64,000 nucleotides of DNA from Streptomyces sp. NBC_00490 (GCF_036013645.1 NZ_CP107869.1:868001-932000); one strand, 5' to 3'; shown: positions 43,011 through 52,261, counted from the stretch's first letter. Notes: generated from the letters alone by a model not told the origin. Translations and numbers: made by a program.

Positions 43011-43991
43011 ATGCACCCCTTCTCCTACACCCGCGTCAGCAGCGTCCCGGAAGCCCTGGCCGCCGGCAGACGCGGCGGCCGCTACATCGCCGGCGGCACC
43101 ACGCTGGTCGACCTGATGCGCGAGACCGTCGAAACCCCCGACACACTCGTCGACATCAGCGCCCTGCCCCTGCGCGAGATCACCGCCACCGCGGGCGGCG
43201 GCATCCGCATCGGCGCCCTGGTCCCGATGGCCACCGCCACCGCCGACCCGAAGCTCAACTCCCTGTTCCCGGTGGCCGCCCAGGCACTGCGGGGCGCCTC
43301 GGCACAGCTGCGGAACATGGCCACCATCGGTGGCAACATCATGCAGCGCACCCGCTGCACCTACTTCCGCGACATCACCGCCGACTGCAACAAGCGCGAG
43401 CCCGGCTCCGGCTGCGCCGCCCTGGGCGGCTACAACCGCGGCCACGCGATCCTCGGCGGCTCCGACCACTGCGTCGCCACCCACGCCTCCGACTTCGCCG
43501 TCGCCCTCACCGCTCTCGAGGCAACCGTCGACCTGCGGGCCCCGGACGGCAAGGAGCGCAGCCTTCCCTTCGCCGACTTCCTGCTCCGCCCCGGCGACAC
43601 CCCGCACCGCGAACAGGCCCTCAAGCAGGGCGAGTTGATTACGGCCGTGGAGATACCGGCGTATCCGCGTCCGCTGAAGTCGGCCTATCTGAAGCTCCGC
43701 GACCGGCAGTCCTACTCGTTCGGGCTCGCCTCGGCGGCCGTCGCGCTGCACATCCGGGGCGGGGTGATCCGCGAGGCGAAGGTCGCCGCCGGCGGTGTGG
43801 CGACCGTCCCGTGGAAGCTTCCGGCCGTCGAGCGGGCCCTGATCGGCGAGCGCCCGTCGGACCGTCTGTGGGCCGAGGCCGCACGCCACGCGGCCGACGG
43901 TGCCCGCCCCCTCCAGCACAACCGGTTCAAGGTCGAGCTCCTGCAACGGACCGTCGAACGCCAGCTGCGCACCGTAGGAGAAATGGAATGA
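43011..43991 (+). CDS. paoB: aldehyde oxidoreductase FAD subunit (PaoB/YagS-like)
   Basis: 326-residue FAD protein. FAD loops are GGRYIAGGTTLVDLM and GASAQLRNMATIGGNIMQRT. The insert RCTYFRDITADCNKREPGSG with C-x7-C and then CAALGGYNRG and HCVATHASD matches the extra 4Fe-4S cluster of PaoB, which is absent from ordinary xanthine dehydrogenase FAD subunits. It starts 12 bases after PaoA and its TGA overlaps the ATG of the Mo subunit. It probably needs co-folding with PaoA for export. Confidence 0.93.
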   Translation: MHPFSYTRVSSVPEALAAGRRGGRYIAGGTTLVDLMRETVETPDTLVDISALPLREITATAGGGIRIGALVPMATATADPKLNSLFPVAAQALRGASAQLRNMATIGGNIMQRTRCTYFRDITADCNKREPGSGCAALGGYNRGHAILGGSDHCVATHASDFAVALTALEATVDLRAPDGKERSLPFADFLLRPGDTPHREQALKQGELITAVEIPAYPRPLKSAYLKLRDRQSYSFGLASAAVALHIRGGVIREAKVAAGGVATVPWKLPAVERALIGERPSDRLWAEAARHAADGARPLQHNRFKVELLQRTVERQLRTVGEME

Positions 43992-46180
43992 GCCCTCAGC
44001 CGCAGGCAGCCGTCGGTGCACCCCTGTCTCGGGTGGACGGCGTGCTGAAGGTCACCGGCAAGGCGGAGTACGCCGCCGAGCACGACCTCAAGGGTGTCGT
44101 GCACGCTGTCATCGTCGACGCGAGCATCGGCCGCGGCCGGATCAGATCCATCGACACCCGCGCCGCCGAGAAACACGCCGGTGTGCTGCGAGTCATCCAC
44201 CACGGCAGCGCCCCGAAGCTCCCCTACCGCGACAACGCCGGGTCCAACAACCCGGCCGGGCGCAGACTTCGGGTCTTCCAGGACGACCGGGTGCTCTTCC
44301 ACGGCCAGCCCGTCGCCGTGGTGGTGGCGAGCACATTGGAGGCCGCGCAGCACGGGGCGAGCCTCGTGAAGGTCCGCTACGACGCCGAACAGCCCTCCAC
44401 CGACCTCACCAAGGCCACACCGGGCGAGCCCACTCGTTATGCGCGCGGGGACGCGGAGGCGGGGCTGCGCTCCTCGGCCGTACGACTGGACCTGACGTAC
44501 GAGCTGGCCCGCAACCACCACAACCCGATGGAGCCGCACGCCACGGTCGCTCGCTGGGACGGCGACAAGCTCACGGTCTGGGACAAGACCCAGTGGATCA
44601 TGGGCACGCACGATGAGATCGCGGCGGTCTTCGACCTGCCCGCGGACGCGGTCCGGGTCATCAACCCGTTCGTCGGCGGCGGGTTCGGCAGCGGACTGCG
44701 CTGCTGGCCGCACACGATCGTCGCGGCGTTGGCCGCGCGGGTGACGCGTCGGCCGGTGAAGCTGGTGCTCAGCCGCAAGCAGATGTACTTCGGCACCGGT
44801 TTCAGGCCGTCGTACGAGTACCGGCTGCGGCTGGGCAGCGACCGGCGCGGTCGCCTGAACGCCGCGATCCACGACATCGACGCCGAGACCTCCTCGTACG
44901 AGACGTTCAACGAGGCGGTCATGCTGGCCGGGCAGATGCTCTACAGCATGCCGAACGTCCGTCAGGCGTACCGGCAGGTGCCGCTGGACGTGAACACACC
45001 GATCTGGATGCGCGGACCCGGTTTCGCCTCGGCGTCCTTCGTGATCGAGTCGGCGATGGACGAGCTCGCCCACCGCCTCGACATCGACCCGATCGAGCTG
45101 CGCCGGCGCAACGAGCCGAGCGAGGACGAGTCGACCGACGAGCCCTTCTCCACCCGGCGGCTCAGCGAGTGCTACACCGTGGGCGCCCGCGAGTTCGGCT
45201 GGGACCGCCGTAACCCGAAGCCACGCTCGACGCGGGACGGTGACTGGCTGATCGGCCTGGGCATGGCCACCGGCGTGTACGACCCGGGACGGTTCCCCGC
45301 GCAGGCCCGGGCCCGGCTGGACGCCGACGGCACCGCGGTGGCCGAGGCCGCCACCAGCGACATGGGGCCGGGCACCTACACCGCGCAGACCCAGGTCGCC
45401 GCGGACGCGCTCGGGCTGACCATGCGCACGGTGACCTTCCGGCTCGGCGATTCCCTCTATCCGCCGACCTCGCCGCACGGCGGCTCCGCGACCATGGCCA
45501 GCGTCGGCTCGGCCGTCGTCGAGGCCTGCAACAAGGTACGGCAGCAGGCGATCAAGCTGGCTGTCGAGGACCGCGAGTCCCCGCTGTACGGCGTGAACGC
45601 GGACGACGTGGTCGTACGCAACGGCCGACTGCACGTGCGCGACAACCCCGCCCGCGGGGAGACGTACAAGAGCCTGCTGGCCCGCAACGACCGCTCCCAC
45701 CTGGAAGCGGAAGGCTCCTACACCGGAGCGGGCAGCGACCGGTCCGCCTATTTCGCCTACAACGCCACCTTCGCCGAGGTCGCCGTGGACGCCACCCTTG
45801 GACTGGTGCGAGTACGGCGGATGCTCGGCGTCTACGACGCGGGCCGCATCATCAGCCCCAAGCTCGCCGACAGCCAGGCGCTCGGCGGAATCGTGGGCGG
45901 CATCGGTACCGCGCTGCTGGAGCACACGGTCACCGACCACCGCGACGGACGGATCGTCAACGCCAACCTCGCCGACTACCTCGTCCCCGTGAACGCCGAC
46001 ATCCCCGACATCAGGGCGATCTACCTCGACGGCGAGGACAACGCCGGGAACCTGCTGGGCGTCAAGGGACTCGGCGAGGTCGTCCAGGTGGGCGTGGCCG
46101 CGGCGATCGGCAACGCGGTCTACAACGCCACCGGCCGACGGATCCGCCAACTGCCCATTACCGCCGAGGCGTTGCTCTGA
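43988..46180 (+). CDS. paoC: aldehyde oxidoreductase molybdopterin subunit (PaoC/YagR-like)
   Basis: 730-residue catalytic subunit. N-terminal GAPLSRVDGVLKVTGKAEYA; Mo-cofactor segments NPFVGGGFGSGLRCWPHTIV, MRGPGFASASFVIESAMDEL and SDMGPGTYTAQTQVAADALG; and the catalytic Glu in LLGVKGLGEVVQVGVAAA. It has no leader and would be exported with PaoA. It binds molybdopterin-cytosine dinucleotide in E. coli Pao. ATGA overlap with the FAD gene shows translational coupling. A very strong hairpin follows. Confidence 0.94.
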   Translation: MSPQPQAAVGAPLSRVDGVLKVTGKAEYAAEHDLKGVVHAVIVDASIGRGRIRSIDTRAAEKHAGVLRVIHHGSAPKLPYRDNAGSNNPAGRRLRVFQDDRVLFHGQPVAVVVASTLEAAQHGASLVKVRYDAEQPSTDLTKATPGEPTRYARGDAEAGLRSSAVRLDLTYELARNHHNPMEPHATVARWDGDKLTVWDKTQWIMGTHDEIAAVFDLPADAVRVINPFVGGGFGSGLRCWPHTIVAALAARVTRRPVKLVLSRKQMYFGTGFRPSYEYRLRLGSDRRGRLNAAIHDIDAETSSYETFNEAVMLAGQMLYSMPNVRQAYRQVPLDVNTPIWMRGPGFASASFVIESAMDELAHRLDIDPIELRRRNEPSEDESTDEPFSTRRLSECYTVGAREFGWDRRNPKPRSTRDGDWLIGLGMATGVYDPGRFPAQARARLDADGTAVAEAATSDMGPGTYTAQTQVAADALGLTMRTVTFRLGDSLYPPTSPHGGSATMASVGSAVVEACNKVRQQAIKLAVEDRESPLYGVNADDVVVRNGRLHVRDNPARGETYKSLLARNDRSHLEAEGSYTGAGSDRSAYFAYNATFAEVAVDATLGLVRVRRMLGVYDAGRIISPKLADSQALGGIVGGIGTALLEHTVTDHRDGRIVNANLADYLVPVNADIPDIRAIYLDGEDNAGNLLGVKGLGEVVQVGVAAAIGNAVYNATGRRIRQLPITAEALL

Positions 46181-46200
46181 CACCACCGCCTCCCTGAACG

Positions 46201-46237
46201 GGTCCGGCAGCCGAACCCCCCGTACGGCTGCCGGACC
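46201..46237 (+). terminator. very strong hairpin after the Mo subunit gene
   Basis: Perfect 13-base arms GGTCCGGCAGCCG and CGGCTGCCGGACC around an 11-base loop, 20 bases after the stop. It separates the structural genes from the XdhC/MoaA genes, or limits read-through into them. Confidence 0.8.
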
Positions 46238-46326
46238 TCCCAGGCCGCCGCCGCGCATACTCCCCGTCGACGCGGCGGCGGCCCGCTCACCTTCTGCGAC
46301 AGCGACCGTCTGCTCTGGAGACCTCC

Positions 46327-47493
46327 ATGCTCAACATCGCGGACATACTGCACCGTTGGTGCCGCGAGGAACGCCCCTTCGCCCTGGCCACCGTCGTCGA
46401 CATCACCGGCAGCGCACCCCTGCCCATCGGTACCTCGGTCGCGGTGGACGAGGACGGCAACGCGGTCGGCAGCATCTCCGGCGGCTGCGTGGAGGGCGCG
46501 GTGTACGAACTGTGCCAAGAGGTGCTCCAGGAGCAAGGCGCGCCACAGCGTGTCCGGTTCGGCTACTCCGACGACGACGCCTTCGCCGTGGGCCTGACCT
46601 GCGGTGGGGATCTCGATGTGTTCGTGCAGCGTGTCGATCCGGCCGCACAGCCGCATCTCGGCGCGGCGCTCGCCGAGGCGGTCGAGGGCCGACCCGCCGC
46701 GGTCGCCCAGGTCGTGGACGGGCCCGAGAGGATGCTCGGCGCCACTGTAGGCGTCCTCGGCGACAGTTGGATCGCCGACAGCGCCCTCGGCGACGGGCCG
46801 ACCGGCCGGGCCGTGGCGGACCGTGCCACCGCCCAACTACGCACCGGGCGCACCGCGTTCCTCGTCCTCGGCGGCGACGCCGACACCTGCCCCGAGAAGC
46901 TCTCCGTCCTCGTCCATGCTGCTGCCACCCGCCCCCGCATGCTGGTCTTCGGCGCCGTCGACTTCGCCGCCGCCCTCGCCCAGGCCGGCCGATTCCTGGG
47001 CTATCACGTCACCGTGTGCGACGCCCGCCCCGTCTTCGCCACCACAGCACGCTTCCCGCACGCCGACGAAGTGGTCGTCGACTGGCCCCACCGCTACCTG
47101 GCACAGACGGCCGTGGACGCCCGTACCGCGATCTGTGTCCTCACCCACGACGCAAAGTTCGACATCCCCCTGCTGAAGCTGGCACTCGACCTGCCCGTCG
47201 GCTACGTCGGCGCGATGGGCTCCCGGCGCACCCACGAAGAACGCCTTCTCCGGCTGCGCGAAGTCGACGTCACACCTGAGCAGTTGGCCCGGCTAAGGTC
47301 CCCGATCGGCCTCGACCTCGGCGCCCGCACGGCCGAGGAGACGGCGATCTCGATCACCGCGGAAATCATCGCTCACGCCGACCAAGCGAGTGGCTTGCCC
47401 CTGGCCCGGGTCAGCGGCCCGATCCATCGCGGCTCCGGGGCGGTGCCGGAGCCGGCGCGGTACGGAGGAGGAATGGTCTCAGGAACGTGCTGA
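46327..47493 (+). CDS. XdhC/PaoD-type Mo-cofactor chaperone
   Basis: 388-residue protein that binds and sulfurates the molybdenum cofactor and inserts it into the apo-enzyme. XdhC_CoxI domain: VVDITGSAPLPIGTSVAVDE, SISGGCVEGAVYELCQEVLQ and RFGYSDDDAFAVGLTCGGDL. The C-terminal Rossmann-like XdhC_C domain has MLVFGAVDFAAALAQAGRFL and GYVGAMGSRRTHEERLLRLR, GLDLGARTAEETAISI. The conserved Cys in GGCVEG and TCGG fits cofactor handling. TGGAGACCTCC precedes ATG. Its end overlaps the MoaA start by seven bases. Confidence 0.92.
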   Translation: MLNIADILHRWCREERPFALATVVDITGSAPLPIGTSVAVDEDGNAVGSISGGCVEGAVYELCQEVLQEQGAPQRVRFGYSDDDAFAVGLTCGGDLDVFVQRVDPAAQPHLGAALAEAVEGRPAAVAQVVDGPERMLGATVGVLGDSWIADSALGDGPTGRAVADRATAQLRTGRTAFLVLGGDADTCPEKLSVLVHAAATRPRMLVFGAVDFAAALAQAGRFLGYHVTVCDARPVFATTARFPHADEVVVDWPHRYLAQTAVDARTAICVLTHDAKFDIPLLKLALDLPVGYVGAMGSRRTHEERLLRLREVDVTPEQLARLRSPIGLDLGARTAEETAISITAEIIAHADQASGLPLARVSGPIHRGSGAVPEPARYGGGMVSGTC

Positions 47494-48476
47494 CCGACAC
47501 TTACGGCCGGCAGGCCACCGACCTGAGAGTCTCGCTGACCGACCGGTGCAATCTGCGCTGTACGTACTGCATGCCCGAGGAGGGCCTGCAGTGGCTGGCC
47601 AAGCCCGATCTGCTCACCGACGACGAGATCGTCCGCCTGATCGACATCGCGGTCACCTCGCTGGGCATCCAAGAAGTCCGCTTCACCGGCGGCGAGCCGC
47701 TGCTGCGCCCCGGCCTGGTGGGCATCGTGGAGCGCGTCGCGGCCCTGGAGCCCCGCCCCCAGATGTCGCTGACGACCAACGGCATCGGCCTCAAACGCAC
47801 CGCGAGCGCCCTGAAGGCGGCGGGCCTGGACCGGGTCAACGTCTCCCTGGACACCCTGCGCCCGGACGTCTTCAAGACCCTCACCCGCCGCGACCGCCAC
47901 AAGGACGTCATCGAGGGCCTGTACGCGGCCCGCGAGGCGGGCCTGACCCCGGTCAAGGTCAACTCGGTCCTGATGCCGGGCCTCAACGACGACGAGGCCC
48001 CCGACCTGCTGGCCTGGGCCGTCGAGCACGACTACGAACTGCGCTTCATCGAGCAGATGCCGCTGGACGCCCAGCACGGCTGGAAGCGCGACGGCATGAT
48101 CACCGCGGGCGACATCCTCACCTCCCTGCGCACCCGCTTCGACCTGACCGAGGAAGGCTCCGAAAAGCGCGGCTCGGCCCCGGCCGAACGCTGGCTGGTG
48201 GACGGCGGCCCGCACGTCGTGGGGGTCATCGCCTCGGTCACCCGCCCGTTCTGCTCCGCCTGCGACCGCACCCGCCTCACCGCCGACGGCCAGGTCCGCA
48301 CCTGCCTGTTCGCCACCGAGGAGACCGACCTGCGCGCGGCCCTGCGCTCCGGCGCCCCGGACCAGGAGATAGCCCGCATCTGGAAGGTCGCGATGTGGGG
48401 CAAGAAGGCGGGCGCGGGCCTGGACGACCCGACCTTCGTCCAGCCGGACCGCCCGATGTCCGCGATCGGCGGCTAG
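47487..48476 (+). CDS. moaA: GTP 3',8-cyclase MoaA
   Basis: 329-residue radical SAM enzyme, first step of molybdenum-cofactor synthesis from GTP. N-terminal 4Fe-4S ligands Cys21, 25, 28 in CNLRCTYCMP, GGEPLLRPG as the SAM motif, and the C-terminal cluster CSACDRTRLTADGQVRTCLF. The chain ends in SAIGG, the Gly-Gly tail required for activity. GTG 47487 overlaps the XdhC stop. Linking Mo-cofactor synthesis to the aldehyde oxidoreductase suggests a self-sufficient module; most genomes of this type have another moaA elsewhere, which I cannot see. Confidence 0.95.
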   Translation: MLTDTYGRQATDLRVSLTDRCNLRCTYCMPEEGLQWLAKPDLLTDDEIVRLIDIAVTSLGIQEVRFTGGEPLLRPGLVGIVERVAALEPRPQMSLTTNGIGLKRTASALKAAGLDRVNVSLDTLRPDVFKTLTRRDRHKDVIEGLYAAREAGLTPVKVNSVLMPGLNDDEAPDLLAWAVEHDYELRFIEQMPLDAQHGWKRDGMITAGDILTSLRTRFDLTEEGSEKRGSAPAERWLVDGGPHVVGVIASVTRPFCSACDRTRLTADGQVRTCLFATEETDLRAALRSGAPDQEIARIWKVAMWGKKAGAGLDDPTFVQPDRPMSAIGG

Positions 48477-48533
48477 GGAACCTGCCCCCGCTGCACGTCG
48501 CCACATTCCTTGAATGCCGACAGGTCGCGGCAA

Positions 48534-48572
<39 letters not shown>

Positions 48573-48599
48573 GTTCGTAGTGGCCTTCCTCGCGCAACC

Positions 48600-48940
48600 G
48601 CTCAGATCGGTCAACGGCGCACGCGATAGCTGTGCCAGATGAGTGCTGCTGACACCGGCCGCCACTCTCAGGTCGCCGATCGTCACACAGCTCGGCCGCG
48701 GGCATCGTCCAATGCGCGGGTGGGCGTGGTGACCACGCAGCCGTCGGCGTACTCGGCGGTCTCGATGTCGGTGGCGGCGCGGATACGGAACGGCGCCCCG
48801 AGGTTGACGATGAGCAGGGCCGCCGGCATCGGCGGCAGCGTCAGCCGGGCGCACGGCGGTGCACCCTCCAGGTAGTACAGGTCGTCGATCAGCCCGTCCA
48901 GCGGCGGTCGCGGCACTCTGGACACGTACTCCACGCGCAC
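48600..48940 (-). pseudogene. AraC-family regulator, remnant
   Basis: The frame from 48940 to 48683 encodes the N-terminal part of an AraC regulator of the DUF6597 type: VSRVPRPPLDGLIDDLYYLE, PPCARLTLPPMPAALLIVNL and RIRAATDIETAEYADGCVVT, stopping after TRALDDARGRAV. The centre is deleted. In other frames nearby are MPAAELCDDRR and VAAGVSSTHLAQ, which are pieces of the rest of the same protein including its helix-turn-helix. The gene is not functional. Confidence 0.72.
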
Positions 48941-49031
48941 AGTATCCCCGGCATCGAAGCCGGGATGGGTGAAGACCCGGAAACGGGAATCGCTTCCGGA
49001 GCGAGATCACTTGCCGCTCCGCCGCGAAGCA

Positions 49032-49047
49032 GGGAGAAATTCCTCCC
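49032..49047. promoter_or_regulatory. predicted operator GGGAGAAATTCCTCCC
   Basis: Imperfect-centre palindrome GGGAG-AAATTC-CTCCC, 88 bases before the first DHA1 MFS gene. It matches the site at 52299-52314 in 15 of 16 positions. Probably bound by one or both tandem XRE regulators. Confidence 0.65.
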
Positions 49048-49134
49048 CCTTACAGAATGCCCGTGCGGTGCGATTCTCTACTGCGTCCGCACTTCGCAGC
49101 GGTCGCACGTCGCCCTGAAAGAGAATGCCATCGA

Positions 49135-50484
49135 ATGTCATCCACGACCGGCAACCGACCCCGCAAACTGCCCTTCGTCGTCTTGGTGCTGTCTGCCGGA
49201 ACATTTCTCATGGGCACCACCGAATTCGTCATCGCGGGCTTGCTGCCCGAGATCGCCGACGATCTGAATGTCTCCCTTCCCCAGGCGGGTCTGCTGATTA
49301 CGGCGTTCGCGGTGGGCATGATCGTCGGCGCACCGGTGATGGCTGTCGCGACGCTGCGCCTGCCCCGGCGCTCCACTCTGATCCTCGCGCTCGTGGTCTT
49401 CGCCCTCGGCCACCTGGTCGCCGCGCTCAGCTCGTCCTTCGCTCTTGTGCTGGCGGCCCGCGTGGTGACCGCGTTGGCCACAGGGACGTTCTGGTGCGTC
49501 GGTGCGGTCGTGGCCACGAACGCGGCGGGGCCGACGGCGACGTCACGGGCCCTGGGCATGCTGCTGGGAGGCCTGACGGTGGCCACCGTGGCCGGCGTAC
49601 CGCTGGGCGCGTGGCTGGGGCAACTGTCGGGCTGGCGCGGGCCGTTCTGGGTGCTGGCCGCGCTGTCGGCCGGCGCGGCGGCGGTCATCGGCCGGTACAT
49701 CCCTGCCGACGAGCGACGTGAAGCGCCGTCCGTGCGGGCCGAGTTCGCCGCGTTGCGGGATGTCCGGGTCTGGCTGACGCTGAGCTCCATGACGCTGCTG
49801 ATGGGCGGTGTCCTGGCGACGTACACCTACATCTCGCCCCTGCTCACCGAGCGGGCCGGTATCCCCGCCGGAGCCGTGCCCATGGTCCTGACCGGCTACG
49901 GCCTGGGCGCCCTGCTGGGCACCACGGTCGGCGGGCGCCTGGGCGACCGTCGCCCACTTGCCACGCTCATCGTCTCCGCCGCCCTGACGACGTTGGTGCT
50001 GTTGCTGTTGACCCTGCTCTCCCCCAACCCCGTGGCGGCCGTCGTCCTGGTCATCCTCCTGGGGATGACCGGCTTCGCTCCCACCCCGGTGCTCGGCGCG
50101 CTGGCCCTGCGCTTCTCCGGGTCCGCCCCCAATCTCGTCTCCGGGCTCAGCGGCTCGGCACCCAACGTGGGCATCGCCATCGGCTCCTGGACGGCCGGCA
50201 TCGCCCTGACCTCACCGCTGCGGCAGGCCGGGCCTCCGCTGGTCGGCACAGTGGCCGCCGTCCTCACCCTCGTACCGCTGACCGCCCTCGCGCTGATGCG
50301 CGCCACCCGGTCCGAGACGCCCCCGCCGCGAGCGGCCGCGGACCAGTCGGTCGGGGACGGGCTTCAGGACGACGCGCGTCCTCGCCCTGCTCGCGCCGCA
50401 TCCGCCGCACGCAGCGCCGGAGGTTCCGACGGTGGGTGCCGATCCGGTCGAGAGTCCGGGCCCTGCAGGGACAGCGGCAGCTGA
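49135..50484 (+). CDS. DHA1-type MFS efflux transporter, paralogue 1
   Basis: 449-residue inner-membrane exporter. It begins LPFVVLVLSAGTFLMGTTEF followed by VIAGLLPEIADDLNVSLPQA, typical of AraJ/Cmx-type drug exporters. Motif A variant APVMAVATLRLPRRSTLI and motif C-like GLTVATVAGVPLGAWLGQLS are present. A Pro/Ser/Arg-rich tail of about 60 residues after the last helix is unusual and may be shadow extension. It is closely similar to the MFS gene at 54805, for example LLITAFAVGMIVGAP and RAGIPAGAVP. The palindrome at 49032 lies upstream. The ribosome site is weak. Confidence 0.9.
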   Translation: MSSTTGNRPRKLPFVVLVLSAGTFLMGTTEFVIAGLLPEIADDLNVSLPQAGLLITAFAVGMIVGAPVMAVATLRLPRRSTLILALVVFALGHLVAALSSSFALVLAARVVTALATGTFWCVGAVVATNAAGPTATSRALGMLLGGLTVATVAGVPLGAWLGQLSGWRGPFWVLAALSAGAAAVIGRYIPADERREAPSVRAEFAALRDVRVWLTLSSMTLLMGGVLATYTYISPLLTERAGIPAGAVPMVLTGYGLGALLGTTVGGRLGDRRPLATLIVSAALTTLVLLLLTLLSPNPVAAVVLVILLGMTGFAPTPVLGALALRFSGSAPNLVSGLSGSAPNVGIAIGSWTAGIALTSPLRQAGPPLVGTVAAVLTLVPLTALALMRATRSETPPPRAAADQSVGDGLQDDARPRPARAASAARSAGGSDGGCRSGRESGPCRDSGS

Positions 50485-50485
50485 C

Positions 50486-50502
50486 GCGCCTCTGCAAGGC
50501 GC
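50486..50502. terminator. hairpin between convergent MFS and XRE genes
   Basis: Perfect GCGCCT-CTGCA-AGGCGC stem inside a longer imperfect stem (GGGAC..GGCAG with CTGCCGTCCC). It sits between the two convergent stops and may serve both. Confidence 0.6.
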
Positions 50503-50525
50503 CAACTGCCGTCCCGGGCCACCGG

Positions 50526-51395
50526 TCAGCGGAGGGGTGAGGAGGGCTCCATGTTCTGGTCGGCGGCCCAGGAGGCGAGGATGCCCAGCCGCTCGTGGGT
50601 GGCAGAACCCGGGGCGGCGGTCCAGACGGTCAGGTGCTGGTCGGGGTCGGTGTTGGCGGTGAGGGTGTCCCAGTCCAGGACGAGTTCGCCGACCACCGGG
50701 TGGTTGAGGGTCTTGGTGCCCACGGTGCGGGACGCGACCCGGTGGTCACCCCACCACCTGGCGAACTGCTGGTCGCGGGTGGACAGTTCACCGACCAGCT
50801 CGATGAGGCGGGGGTCCTCGGGATACTGCGCGGCTTCCATCCGCAGCTGTGCCACGGCGATCCGCGCCGAGCTCTCCCAGTCGGCGTACAGGCCGCGCAG
50901 CGCCGGATCGGTGAAGATGAGCCGCGGGTAGTTGCGGTGCTTCTCGGGGATACGGGAGAAGTCGGTGACCAGGGCTGCCGCCAGCGCGTTCCACGCCAGA
51001 ATGTCGCCGCGCCGGCCCTGCACGATGGCGGGGGTGGCGGTGAGGTCGTCGAGTACCCGTTGCAGCTGCGGCTGGACCTTCTGTCTGCCGTGGCGGCGGG
51101 TGCGGGTGGTGGTCTTGCCCGCGAGCTGGAAGAGGTAGCCGCGCTCGTCGTCGTCCAGGTGGAGGACGCGGGCGATGGTGTCCAGCACAGGGGCCGACGC
51201 CTGCATACGGCCCTGCTCGAGCCGCGTGTAGTAGTCCGTGCTGATGGAGGCGAGCTGAGCGACCTCCTCACGGCGCAGTCCGGCCACCCGGCGGGGCCCG
51301 CCCGTCTCCGGCAGCCCGACCGTGCGCGGGCTCAGTTCGGAGCGGCGCTTCTTGAGGAATTCGCCGAGCTCATTGAGCGGAACGTTGCTGGTCAT
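50526..51395 (-). CDS. XRE regulator with MmyB-type domain, tandem copy 2
   Basis: 289-residue regulator. HTH: LRREEVAQLASISTDYYTRL and EQGRMQASAPVLDTIARVLH. MmyB domain: LQRVLDDLTATPAIVQGRRG, ILAWNALAAALVTDFSRIPE, then HPVVGELVLDWDTLTANTDP and the C-terminal VWTAAPGSATHERLGILASW. Its ATG overlaps the stop of the upstream copy (ATGA). It is the same length as that copy and very similar along its whole length, so it arose by tandem duplication. Ligand unknown; fatty-acid-like ligands bind this domain in a studied relative. Confidence 0.93.
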   Translation of the reverse strand: MTSNVPLNELGEFLKKRRSELSPRTVGLPETGGPRRVAGLRREEVAQLASISTDYYTRLEQGRMQASAPVLDTIARVLHLDDDERGYLFQLAGKTTTRTRRHGRQKVQPQLQRVLDDLTATPAIVQGRRGDILAWNALAAALVTDFSRIPEKHRNYPRLIFTDPALRGLYADWESSARIAVAQLRMEAAQYPEDPRLIELVGELSTRDQQFARWWGDHRVASRTVGTKTLNHPVVGELVLDWDTLTANTDPDQHLTVWTAAPGSATHERLGILASWAADQNMEPSSPLR

Positions 51396-52261
51396 GCTTT
51401 CCATCCTGATGAGGCCGGCAGGTGGTGGTCGGCGGCCCAGGAGGCGAGGATGCGCAGACTGTCGTGCGCGGAGGTTCCCGGGGCGGCGGTCCAGACCGTC
51501 ATGTACTGGTCGGGGTCGGTGGTGGTGAGGGTGTCGCAGTCGAGGGTGACCTCTCCGACGACCGGATGGATCAGGGTCTTGGTGCCCTCGGTGCGGGCCG
51601 CGATCCGGTGGTCGCCCCACCACTGGGCGAACTGCCGGTCATACATGGACAGTTCACCGACCAGCGCGATCATGCGGGGATCCTCGGGATACCGCGCCGC
51701 TTCCCTCCGCAGCTGCGCCACCGTCACCTGCGCAGCGGTCTCCCAGCGGGCGTACAGGCCGCGCATCAACGGTTCGGTGAAGAGGAGTCGCGGGTAGTTG
51801 CGGTGCTTCTCGGGGATACGGGAGAAGTCGGTGACCAGGGCTGCCGCCAGGGTGTTCCACGCCAGGATGTCGCCGCGGCGCCCCAGGACCATGGCCGGAA
51901 CGGACGTGAGGTCCTCCAGCACCCGCTGCAGTTGCGGCGGGACCTTCTGCACGCCGCGGCGCCGGATACGGGCTGTGGTTCGGCCCGCGAGCTGGAAGAG
52001 ATGGCCGCGCTCGTCGTCGTCCAGGTGGAGGACGCGGGCGATGGTGTCCAGCACAGGAGCCGACGCCTGCATACGGCCCTGCTCGAGCCGCGTGTAGTAG
52101 TCCGTGCTGATGGAGGCGAGCTGAGCAACCTCCTCACGGCGCAGTCCCTCGACGCGGCGCGGCCGGGTGGTCGACGGCAGTCCGACCGTGCGCGGGCTCA
52201 GCTTCGAACGGCGCTGTTTGAGGAACTCTCCCAGTTCGTTCAGGGCGGCATTGCTGGTCAT
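51392..52261 (-). CDS. XRE regulator with MmyB-type domain, tandem copy 1
   Basis: 289-residue regulator, first gene of a two-gene operon. HTH and MmyB domains as in copy 2, with differences such as LEDLTSVPAMVLGRRGDILA, MIALVGELSMYDRQFAQWWG and HPVVGEVTLDCDTLTTTDPD. Strongest divergence is in the C-terminal ligand domain, so the two copies may respond to different signals or act as a heterodimer (inference). GGGAAG precedes ATG 52261. It is divergent from the ADH operon; the palindrome at 52299-52314 is 38 bases upstream. Confidence 0.93.
   Translation of the reverse strand: MTSNAALNELGEFLKQRRSKLSPRTVGLPSTTRPRRVEGLRREEVAQLASISTDYYTRLEQGRMQASAPVLDTIARVLHLDDDERGHLFQLAGRTTARIRRRGVQKVPPQLQRVLEDLTSVPAMVLGRRGDILAWNTLAAALVTDFSRIPEKHRNYPRLLFTEPLMRGLYARWETAAQVTVAQLRREAARYPEDPRMIALVGELSMYDRQFAQWWGDHRIAARTEGTKTLIHPVVGEVTLDCDTLTTTDPDQYMTVWTAAPGTSAHDSLRILASWAADHHLPASSGWKA

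Noticed and set aside
42830..43987. Plus-strand extension of the Mo-subunit frame over the FAD gene
   Set aside because: The FAD subunit occupies another frame with proper motifs; the Mo subunit starts at 43988 with an ATGA overlap.
43712..46258. Minus-strand open frame of 848 codons opposite the Mo subunit
   Set aside because: Antisense shadow with no motifs.
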